Shown piece by piece: positions 14,201 to 26,200 of a stretch of DNA of 64,000 bases; the first letter of the stretch is position 1; every line of letters starts with the position of its first letter. The notes under the pieces were generated by a model. It was not told the DNA's origin, made no database searches, and saw only the letters and a program-made list of their open reading frames with translations. This DNA comes from Hyalella azteca (lineage: Eukaryota > Arthropoda > Malacostraca > Amphipoda > Hyalellidae), in contig NW_025940676.1 of the NCBI RefSeq assembly GCF_000764305.2, positions 62,001 to 126,000 of the forward strand. The letters are read 5' to 3'. The position numbers and the translations under genes were made by a program.

Positions 14201-17200
14201 TCACACACTAGACGTGAACGGACTACGCAAAGATATTCTATGCAAGACACTCTGCCACTGCCTGCTTACTCACTTCCAGTTCAACTGAGTTTATGGTTAA
14301 AATGGTGAACACAGGATATTTTTAAAAATATTCCACCATCGTAAGTGAAATGTCGAATGTTCCAAAACAGTTTGAGTAATTTGACATTCAAAAATACAGA
14401 ATGCCGTTTGTGAATTAAAACTTACTAAATAAAATTGCAATACTCGACATGAATTTTCTGTTTATTTCTGAACTTATGTTTGATACTGTGATGATGCATA
14501 GTATGTTATTTTTTTGTAATTCGGACAAGATGAGGATCAAAGCCATATGTAAGATTGTGTACGGCTAATAGATAATCTGAATTCATTCCTATTTGAATAG
14601 TCTAACAATAGTCTATTCATCCTTCATATTCCCAGCAAATGGTCAATGAAAAAGGTAATCCAACTTTAAATGGACAAACAATAAATTGGCTTTGTTTTTG
14701 CCATGAGTTTTGCTTCTCACATACTCGTACACATTTAAAGTTTTTACTCATTGGTGATGGTTCATCATTCAAAATGCGTTGAAGCAAACTTACAGAGAAC
14801 ACTAATACTTCTGACAGCTCCATGATAGTTAGAATGAATGACATCGAGCAGTGATTTGGGATTGCTTTTTTGTCACACACTTGATTATCTGAATATTTCA
14901 GATAATCAAGTGTCAGTCCATCAGTGCTGAAATATAAATAATTGCCGCACGTCTTTCAGTGCTGAGATAAAGCCCTCATCTTCGTGGCTAATTACGCGTA
15001 GACCCCAACACAACGAGAGGGGGTGAAAAGGAAACTACTCCCGAACTTCGATCAACCAGGTGTGTGACGAATTAGATTAAATCATGCAATTCCTTGCCTC
15101 ATTTTTACAATAATGGTTTTTTGTTTATCCGCATGTGAAGGAAGGAAGAAGAAGAAAGGCCAGCTTGACGTTGCAATAAAAAACTCCATCATGGTAGGTA
15201 TGCTTACTTGAACAATTGGCAAGAGAGCATTTCAAATCATTTAAAACTAGCTAAATTTTAAGACCCCAAACTTTTTCTATACATAAATATAGACGGAATT
15301 CCATTATATCAAGATACAAGAAATTTCCATGCATATCCAATTTTATTGGAATTATGCATCCCCGAGGAACCAAAAATAATTTGTGTGGGAGTGTACCTTT
15401 GAGAGCGTGGAGATTCAAATATAATGTCTGATGTTGATGATTATCTTGAAGATTTTGTTCAAGAAATGTCGCAAATGCTTTGTATAGGGTTGACAATGGG
15501 TATAACGCATATTAAAGTCTGCATAAAAGCCTTTGTTTGCGACGCTCCTGCTCGTTCTGTGCTGAAGAAAATTGTTAATCATAACTCCTACCCAGTTAAA
15601 ATTTAGGGCAGGGAATAGAGCAGGCCGTCGCCGGCTGCAGAGCCGGCGTAGAGACGCGACAGAGCAGCGATAGAGCAGAATATCGTGCTATGCGAATGAA
15701 CTAGATGGAGGATGAAGTTCATTCTCTCGTCACTGTTTCCAACCCCTACCCCTCCTCCCTCTCTCAAAACCCCTCCATACACGGCCTGCTTGCTGCTCTG
15801 CACAGCTCCCTGCCGGACAATCCCAAGTATCAGCGCTAAAACAGCGCAGAGTTCCGGCCCTGCCGAGCTACTAGAATTTTGTCTCTGTATCTGCCATGGC
15901 GCAGCGCAGTTTTAGGGATAGATGGCCGGTTATTGTTTCACGGCTCCATCCTGCTAAAGCGCGACCAGCCCGGCTAAACCCGGCGCCGGTCTCGGCTCAA
16001 AATTCTAACTGGGTATGCAGACAGTGAACGAGTGTCCAAAAAGGTTCCTACGCAGTAAGTCATGCAGTCCTCAATAGAATGAGTGCTCCCTTGAGAAGTG
16101 ATAGGGAATTTGAGGCTCAAGTTCCGGCTCACCACACGAAAGGGCTTAAATCTATCTCCAAAGACTCGTTATTGGAATGGTTCCAAACTTTCCTCTTAAC
16201 TACATGCATCTAACTTGCCTAGGAGTTATGAAAAGAATGCTCTGCAGGTTAAAGCACTCAAAAAAATAAGAGTAATGCAATCTTGACAACACCAAGCAAA
16301 AAATTCGGGATGAAATAGATGCATTTTAATCTCATATGTATTTTCAGATTTCAACAGGAAGCTAGCTAGTGGATTTGGATCACTGGCCTACTGGAAAAGT
16401 ACTGAAATACGTTTGTTTATGTTGTATGCAGGCATTGTGGTACTCTCAGGAATTATTTTCGAATCTTTTTATCTAAATTTTTTGTATTTCAGTCTCGCCA
16501 CGAGGATTTTACCAAGTACAAATCAAACGTCAAGTGTTGAAAATGCTCGTGATCTGCTAAAAAAAGTGTGTTTCTGGGTTCCAAAGAATTATATGGCTCG
16601 AGTTTCTTGTCGCTTGTAACGTGCCCTCGAAGTTCGATGTGAACAAGACGCCACGACAATCTCTTCGTGGTATAATAATAATAATAATAATAATAATCTA
16701 GACTACCTAATACATCTTCCGGATGATTATGTGAAGTATGGTTCCCTAGACAGTGTCCTGTTTCCCATCTGAGAATAACTTAAGTGTCGCTGTAAAAATA
16801 TGGTTGTCTGGACCATTAGAACAAATAGGTAAGCACCTCAGCGTGGAAAACAAAAAAATTTCAAGTGTACAGTCTGCAGTTAAAATGGGCAGAACTAATA
16901 AATGTACCTGGGTAAATGGTTCACTCGTGTGAAAAGTGGTGTCAATGGAGACAGAGATAATTGCATCATGTTACAATCTGGGGAGATTGCAATCATCACA
17001 GCAATTGATAAAAATTTACCGACTCTTGATATTCTTCAGAAGTAATTCCTTTTTCTCAATCCAGTGGATTCACAATTGTTAGGTATTCATTGTAAGGATG
17101 TAAAATTAGGTATGTAAACTAAGTTGTAGAAGGCACTGAATGGGAGGCGACAACAGTAGTGATCGACCTCGACACGTCAGTTAAAAGCTGTTAGTTACGC

Positions 17201-20200
17201 ACTGAGCAACCCATTTAACGGCACTGTCAACTTGCTGTAGCGCATCTTAGTGACTTTAGCATAGCATAGCTGACAAGCACTGCTTTTATTGGTGAGTTAC
17301 ACCACTAATTTATACTGTGAACATAGTGAATTAAATGATTGATTATAACTGCATAAATTAGGAATTAATTAAACTGTGATTATCATTTCGTATTTAATGA
17401 ACAAAAGTAGTCAGGCTTGAAATATGATTGATTTCACGTGTAGGGTTGATGAGCTGGAGTCAGGGTGCTTCATGGGCTTTGGAAAGCGGGACGTAGACAA
17501 GGTGGAAACTTGAAGGTCGGGTTTGAACTTTTGAAGATTCCGTCTGGGGTGTTTCCTGATCAAGGAGCCCTGATCTCGTTAGAGACGGTTAAGCCGCTAC
17601 CCGTAATATGTATCTATGATGCTAAGTGCATATATTTAGTGTTCCTCTGATAAATGTTCTTTCGAATTAATGTTTAACTATTCCATTCCGTTCTGATTGA
17701 ATAAACGCTTGTTGATTGATAGGAGTGTTTTAAGGAGCATACCTCACACTTGTTAGAAATGAACCCAAGGAAGCTACCAGCTTAATTACATTCCTAAAGA
17801 ACACTCGAGCAACAAGCAGGATGTTGCAACTCTTTAGCAAATTAATTCAAAAATGATGCTTGTACCCATAAATGATAGCTACATTTCAATCAAGCTATTT
17901 CACTCTAAAAGACTGCAAATATTCATAGCTTCTGAGTAATTTCCATGCATTTAAGAATACACGGATTCTTATTTTACAAAGTGTTATTATTTGTATTTAG
18001 GATAAAAATTAACAGTATTATTTAACATCCCATTCCAGTAATAGATATTGTTGTCTGCCTAATTTTGCATAACCGAAGAATGTGGGACTTACATGTAACT
18101 TCACACAATCACAGATGAAGCCACAGATTTTGCTTTTACTGTGCATCATTTTCCTTGTAATGTGTTTAACACAATAATTGCACATTGCTTGTTTTTTCAC
18201 TGAAAGTTTTCGTCTATATATAGTGTCTTGATAGCTTTCGAACACTCTGTGAAGAATTTTTTTTCAATCCCAGTTGTGACAACTTCCAGTTTTTTTCAAG
18301 GTGCAACGTTAGAACGTCTATTTAATTATCATAATATTCAATTTCCTTGAGTTTGTATAAATTCTGCTGTATGAAAAGATTAATAAAGAAATGCCAGTCC
18401 CCATCCACCCAGAAGAAATACCCAGTCCCCATCCACCCATCACTCCTCTGTCTTTTTTATTTGATAGTATATAGTAGCTGATAGTATGCACAAGTAATGA
18501 ACCATAAGTTCAAGGTTAAGTTTCTCCAGCACAAAAAGTTTTGTTTCTAACAGGAGGAAAATACTTCCCTGGTCATCCGGCTCGGTAGGGGTTCTTAAAA
18601 ATTTCAACTACTGATTGTGTTAGTATAGACTTGAAAGCTCCATTTGATGTGCACTAATGCCTATGTTTTTATAGATTTTTAGTCATGTATAAAGTTTGTA
18701 GGCATTTTCTTTGAAGAGAATTCGTGGCAGGTAGTTCCTTCCGAATGGTTGATGAAACAGAATGAAGCTATTTATGTTTGGTGGCCTCCAGAGGGCAATG
18801 TAAATCATTTAGCTGAGCGGAAGGCGCGTGTTGGGAAACGGTGGAAACGCTTCCCAGTCAAATGCACTGCGACCATCTCAAGTAAGTCATATGTATAAAC
18901 ATCTAAGTATACATTGACAGCTTTATTTGTTCACTGATCTGTATATATAAATGATATAATAAATTAATATATGCACTTTTTTTAATTTAATGCAATTTCG
19001 TCTGTCACAAGTAAAATATTCTACAACTCTGAAGCAGCTGACATACTATATCCAGAAATAACCATGCGCTTGCAGTAAACGAGTGCCCTTCGCTATATTA
19101 CGCTTAGCATGTTGACTCCGGCGCAAAGCAAACCTGTGCACTGTGTGTAGGTGATGAATTTTGTGTGAAATTGTAAATATTGCCAACAATTCATAATACA
19201 GATTTCGTTTCGAAATTTCAATTTCGCCAAATTTTTGCTGCCCACAATACTCCTAGCTTCAAACTTGCTAAATTTCGGGTTTGGATTTTAAGCTGTCTTA
19301 CCACCAACCAATATACGGTAGACAATACTTACTCGTTTGTGGACCGCTTGAACAGTTTCAATGTTCAGGGTTTGACTATATATGGCTTCAATTGCTGTAG
19401 AAAATTTGTTTACTAACATACCCCTTTCTGAAACTATTGATATTTGCCTTAATTCTTTGTTTAAAGATGTCAATGAACTTGTCATAGGTTTGAACGCAAT
19501 TTTTTTAAATCTCTTCTTGAATTATCAGTTTCAAACTCGGTTTTGTATTTGCTGGCAAGTTTTATAGACAAATTGACGGTTTGGGCATGGGTCTTCCTCA
19601 TGGCCTTACCTTTGCCAATATTTTCATGTGCTTCCACGAGGCTACATTGGCTAGCCAATTGTCCCACTGATTTTAAGCCAATTTTCTATAACCGATATGT
19701 ATATGATACATTTTCAATTTTCCAACATCCCTCTCATGTGGGCCTTTTCTTTGATTATCTCAATCTCCAACACAAGTCCATCAAATCTACTTTGAAGCTT
19801 TCCTAAAACTAAATCTAAAATGAACTGGCATATCGCATACGTTATATTCTTGATCTGATAGACGGTAAACTTCCAGCATGCAACTGAAATCGTTTTCGCT
19901 AATGTGCGCTGAATTACACAATTATTATTTTATTTTCGATCTAATTTTTTGTTCGAACATTAGTTCGCGCGCATCCAATACGTACAGACTCTACGCCGCT
20001 GTTTCATTCATTTTATTATCGCAAATGAAATTATTTCAGACTCTCGAGTGTTAGCGTGTTTTTCTACGATTTTTTATATATAATTAAATGTCTATTTTAT
20101 TGATATGGCTAAAAAGCGACGACGCGCGTATTTACGAGTTAATGAGTTCAGGCATACGCTTGCCGACTGCAATGAACCAGAAGTATTGCCGCATAATCCT

Positions 20201-23200
20201 TCATTACTTGCTCGTGGCGTTGAACTTCCTATCTAGAATTCCGATATGTTATCTGCAGCGACCCTGACTTCTAGCATACGCGATGTTCTCGATAGTAAAT
20301 CCGATGAATTGGATGGTATCGTAGTTGTATCTGTATCGCAACCCCCAGTCGCGTCCCCACTTTTGTCGTATAACAATTTAATTGATCAGGCCCAGGCCGC
20401 AGTACCAGCTCGTGTTCAAGAATGTAGTCAACGCGGTGTTCCAGGACGCATGTGGCACACAAGGTCCTGGTTCAAAAAGCGAAAGATTGAATTGCCCGCC
20501 GATTTAGACGCAAGACCAGTCACTTCAAACGATTCACTTCCTTAATTGTTGTTGAGGTCGCGCCTCAGGTGCTTCAGTGCAGCAACTGTCATAGAATCAA
20601 CAGTGCTGACTATGAATTGGAATTTCAGCCGCTTCGTGCTGATTTGGTGGCGCGCTCTTGTGGAGATTCTGATAACTTGCGCGAAGCATGCATCGTATGA
20701 CAGTGCTGTGCCAAGTATCTAACGCCTAGCAGCAACAGGTCAAACAATTTGAAGTAGTCCATTGCTTGGTCAGCGGTTATCTTCACAATGCTAACGAAAG
20801 CATCTGCTGACTGTGGCTACATAAAATTGATTCAATTATTGCCACTTACGTTGAGAGATATATCGAATCATGAACTTTCTGCAGAGTGGAAGGTTCCACC
20901 AATTTTTTAGATTGCACCAGTCACGTACTAGAGTTCCGCCGAAATAAAATCATTTCTATTGGGAGGGCTGGTTGCTGTTATGGACAGATTTCCTTTCCCA
21001 ACGGGTATCTGTCCTCAAGTGTGCAATTTGCATCCCGAAAACGAGAAAGACAAGAATTTTATTCCAGTGTCGCAGTATCTTAGATGGATATGTCGTTCTT
21101 TTAATTCTTTAAGGCGAATCATCACTTTTTTGATGGCCGCAGGCCGGATGGGCCCATGTTAAAAAAGAATTTAGAATGGATGACAGGATCTACCTTGATT
21201 GTCGATGATGAGCAGGATCTTTCAATAATTACGTGTCCTATGAAAAAAACATTGTGACGGTCGTAAAAAGTTTCTTCATGTTCCAAAAAACCCTGTGGTA
21301 ATAACGAAGTAATTCATTGGGTGCCTCCTCATGTTCATTAGCGCCCGGTCCGTCCATCAGCCACTTTTACTCTAAAAAAGAAATACATTCGATGGGCTTC
21401 ACCCTACAAAATCAGCCGGATGTGCACAAAGCTCTCACTGATGCTGAAATACGCAATCCCGTTCTTTACAGTGACTTCGTTGAGAGTTATGAGTGCAGTA
21501 AAGACAAAGATTCCTCCGAAGAATTGTCAGTATCTTGGTAATCTGGCACATACGTAGACAGTTCAGACGCCATTTTGCAGTCAAAAGAATTCAATGAGCT
21601 AAATGCGGTAACTGCCGAGTGCAATTCGGATAGAATGGGCAAGAATCGCGTTCTGAAAATTGTCCATCTCGCTAGTGCTGCTGGTTGTCTACCTTACGAT
21701 GTGCCGTTTTTACTTTTTAGGTGATGTTAGTCCGAATCACAGCTCGGGAATAGCCGACCATGCATTCTGTTTTACACTCATTTTTGCATTCTCCTTACAT
21801 GCACAATTTGTTTCTTGAGCAAATGCAAACTGTGAAAGATGGAATTTTGCACGAAACCTTACAACTATTGCTCGAACAAGTCTGCCAGAACAAAAAACCC
21901 ATGAACCCTCATGAAGCTGAAACGTTATTAATAGAATCACTTTCAACTTCAGATGCAATACCGCGCAATGCCGACCCACTGCATGCAGCCAGTGCTATTC
22001 TGCAGGACTTGTGCCAAGTCCCTAGCTTTAACTTGCGCAGAAATTTCGGTAGATTGGAGAGACAAGCGGAAGCCAGTTCTAAAATACTCATCGTGAATTG
22101 TTGCGATGTTCTGTGCACCAATAAAGTTGTCCCACTTACCCTTTGCAATGGCAAATTGTTTCTATCTTAAGCCAGAAGGTATCATTTCGATCACAAAAGT
22201 CGTTACGTTTTTTGCTGTGGACTTCCGGTGGACTCCGGATTTAGACTGGCATCACTGTTCGGATTCTAATTCAGATAGCAGTGGTGTCATGAGGAACTTG
22301 AACTGGAATTTTCAGTGAACAGCCTTCAGTAAGCTTGATGACGAAGGAACAGTTCATTAATTTGGTTTTAGTACAATCGAAATTGAGGTGTTCTCGACAT
22401 CCATCCAAGTACATGATGAAGGAGCGTGTAAACCCTCCAGTCAAAGGAGTGGCATCTAACTTGATTTGCAGGTAAGTAGATTGTTCTTCAGCAATGGCAT
22501 AGAGGTGTTCTAGCGCTTTTGGAAGCCAGATCTATGACCGTTGTCGAACTGGGGTTTGCGCAAAGCATGCAAGCATAATCTTTAAAAGCGAGACAGGATC
22601 CGGACTTGTGCAGCATCCTCAAATCTTGTTGTATCTTTACCGAGTGATCCCGTCTTGCTTTTCGGCAAGTTGCGATCTTACTGGTACCGCTATGAATTTC
22701 AGGGAAGCGGTGCGTTAGGCAACCGACCGCATGTGCATGCTGGTTTGACAGTCAACAAAGAGCATTTGAATCCCGAAGACCATCGAACGCGTTCACAATC
22801 GCATATCTGATCTCTTCAATACATACTTATAACAAGTCGGATTGTGCCACTTTGTTGCAGGGATTCATCAACAGTCCTGATGAATATCAAGCTATCAACA
22901 GTCAAGATGAATATCGAACTAGACAATGCCATAACGCGTGACAATTGTCGGAATGCAGCGTCGCGGTGTCAAAAAATAAAATCCGATGGAACTTTTGCCT
23001 GTCGTGTTCCACGGCACGAGGGCCATCAACCGGGTTATTTTAATGAGTCGCAGTTCATTTTCGACGACGAAACTAAGGAACGACTGCACAAATTACGACT
23101 CGGCAGTAAAAATCCAAGCCATTTCGAATCGTTGGCGAAGACAGAGGAGATCACTCTACCTGAAGACCTGCGAGGGGGCCGTTACATCTAGCCGACCGAT

Positions 23201-26200
23201 CCTGAATACATACGCGTGCTCAGCAACGGTCGACTCTTTGCCGCTTTCAAAAGCATGGTAAACGTGCAACTGTGCGATAGGAGATTTCAATCCTCATATC
23301 TTGCAAAGTATGCTGCAGGTGCGGACGAAAAACGCCTTGCTTTTTATCAAATCTCGTTCTGAAAATCCAAACTATATAGAAGTGATCATGCAGGACCTTT
23401 ACCACGCCAAAATCTCAGGTGCTAGGTTTGAAAAAGATGAGCAAAACCGTCGAAATGGGAATAGAGAAGCGCTTGCTCGAGAGATCTCCTTGACAGAGGT
23501 GATTTGGTTTCTACTCGATCTGCCCTAGGTTTGCACCAATATCGAATTTAAACATTTCTCAACTCATGCACAGGAACATAAAGGTGCTATCGTGAAATCC
23601 GGCATCATATGCTGTAAAAAATTAATAGGCGCATCATTATTGCCCGTGACATTCACGATGTTGCAAATAATTGTCCTGCAAGAATACTCAGTCACGGTTT
23701 TCAGTTGATTCCACAACTTTGTTCTCTCTGAAGCCACCCAAGCTGTTGTGCATAAAATCTCCGGCGAAATATTTGCAGTGGTTCTCAGGTAAAGCCGCGA
23801 GCAAGTACAATGCATCTGCTGATTTGCGCAGGAGTCCTTTGATGGATGGTTCGTGCCGTCGCGTAAGTGTTCCTGCCACTTTCCGGGGAATGACCGCACT
23901 TCAGGTACGAACCTAAGGGTCAATATATTTCCCTCGAGAACTCACCTTACTATCATTTTAAAGGAAAAATCCTGAAGTTTTCTGTCAGTTTTCTGATCGA
24001 CTAAAAAGTTTTTCCTAGCTCATACAGGGAGTCTGGAAATTGAATTCAAAGTTTTAAAGACTTAAGTTCACGCTCTGGTGGGAAAAACAACACACTTATG
24101 TCCGAACTGAAATAAATTTTATCGCATTTGAGCTCAAAAAATTATGGAAGATGCAGCTCGGCCAGGCCCAACTTTCCATGTATCCAAAAGTTGAAAAATT
24201 TATTCTCCCTATGATTTTCAAAATGGCTCTAGCGTTCTGCATTTGATATATGTGATAGACCGTGAAAAATGATGTTGAATGATGGTGTGACCAAAGCATA
24301 TAAGCTATAATCAATTTGATTTTTCTTCGTCTGATCGGTTCCAAAAACTTCCCTCCAGAACGCACTTCCCTCCTAGGTTCGAGACCTGTCTTGACAGCTT
24401 TCCTCCAGAAGCGCCCTTATAACCTGTAATGCTGACAGGTTTTTCTGACAGGTCCCACCAGGGAATGGACCACAAAATCAATCAGCAAAGTGATTTTGAG
24501 CATTGGATTCCCCTGTAAAGCCCGATTGCACAGCTTCTACGCAGCTTCTCGGAAATTTTGTAGCGGGTTCATTTCATTTTTCTTCTTAGACCAATCATTT
24601 GGGCCAATAGCTTTCGAGTTAGGAAGTTCTACCATAGTTTTTTGGATTTTTCAGCTTTTTTGCGTTAAGATCAAAAATCTTTTAACGCAAAGCAAAAACT
24701 CGAAATTCGCCATAGGAAAGGAGTTATGAGCGTTTGAAAAATTCATTTCATTTTTCTTCTTAGACCAATCATTTGGGCCAATAGCTTTCGAGTTAGGAAG
24801 TTCTACCATAGATTTTTGGATTTTTCAGCTTTTTGGCGTTAAGATCAAAAATCATTTAATGGAAAGCAAAAACTCGAAATTCGCCATAGGAAAGGAGTTA
24901 TGAGCGTTTGAAAAATGTATGTCAAAAATTAATTATTTTGCTTTCATATTTTCGCAATTTCAAACTTATGCTTGTATTTCACGAGAATCCCCTATCTTCT
25001 CGTTTAATATCACCGTAATTAGTTGGAAATATCGTACTAAGTTAGTACTAACGAATACGGTCAGTACTAACGTACTAAGTTTGACGGTTGGGAGCGTTAG
25101 TACGAACGTACTAACTAGTAGGTACGTTAGTACTAACTTAGTACTACCGTACTCACCTGTAAACCAGTCACTTCGACAGGTTTTTTGACAGGTCCCTTCA
25201 CGGAACGACCACCACAAAATCTATCAGCAAAGTTATTTTTGAGCTTTTGAGCATGAAATACCCCTGTAAAGACCGATGTGCAGCTTCTTCTAGTGCTAAG
25301 TTAGTACGGTACTAAGGGATATTCGCTGGTGGTATCTGGCATCTCAAGTCGGAGGCAGGCGTGCGCTCAACGGCCGCAACGGCCGCACTTGTCAGTCACT
25401 CAGTTGGCCTCGGTCTTTCGTCACGTGTGCATATGTGTGTGTCGCTGCGTTCTTTGAGCCGGCATATAATGCAAATATTGTGTATTAACCTTATGAAACT
25501 TTTGTGATTGTTAGCAGTAACTAATTGTGAAGTAACAGAACACATATTTGAAGTAATTTTTAGGACTAATTAGTGGTTTTTGTGACTATTGCATCATGCT
25601 TGCAAGTGAAACGTTTGAGCAGGGAAGCCTGGCTTCCGACCGTTAACCTAGCAGTGCAGCCCGGCACGTGTGTTCGTTACAACTTTAGTTAGTCGGACTA
25701 AGAATGAACTTGTGTGATATAGATGTGTATTATTGATATATTATGTATAAATATTGATTCATGTGTATTTGTTAGACGACGACAGCGTGGATTCAGGCAA
25801 GTTAGCTATGAAATTTTTTAGCGTTTTCATTTCATTTTTATACTTAGATCAATCATTTCGGCCAATAGTTTTCGAGTTAGGAAGTTCTAACCTAGTTTTT
25901 TTTTTATTTTTCAGCTTCTTTGCGTTAAGATGAAAAATCTTTTAATGGAAAGCAAAATCTCGAAATTCGCCATAGGAAAGGAGTTATGAGCGTTTGAAAA
26001 ATTGTATATCAAAAATTAATTAATTTTTCAATATTTTCGTAATTTGAAACTCATTTATCTGGAAAACTATGACGATTAAGGAAAATTGACACGAATAATG
26101 TTTGAAAGAAGACACAAATGTGCTTCGATTGGTCCCAAGTGTTGACCTCAGGGCTATTTCGTTCCCCAGATATTGACCGTCAAATATGACACATATTAAA

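Larger units (their letters stand above)
15150..17110 (+). pseudogene. Decayed CACTA/EnSpm-like transposase
   Basis: Plus-strand pieces follow the order of the animal transposase family related to Transposase_21 of CACTA elements. [20 protein letters not shown] is near 15290 and [15 protein letters not shown] with [14 protein letters not shown] near 15430-15570. [20 protein letters not shown] is at 16424-16490, followed by [12 protein letters not shown] near 16720 and [16 protein letters not shown] near 17060. Family assignment rests on remembered motif order (GLPLF...CDAPAR...VVLSGI...FGSLD). Stops and frame changes are frequent, so it is inactive. It is interrupted by a MITE at 15591-16013, and a second fragment of the family lies at 47.3-48.1 kb. 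It is opposite in orientation to ACOX and inside its intron 3. Confidence 0.6.
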
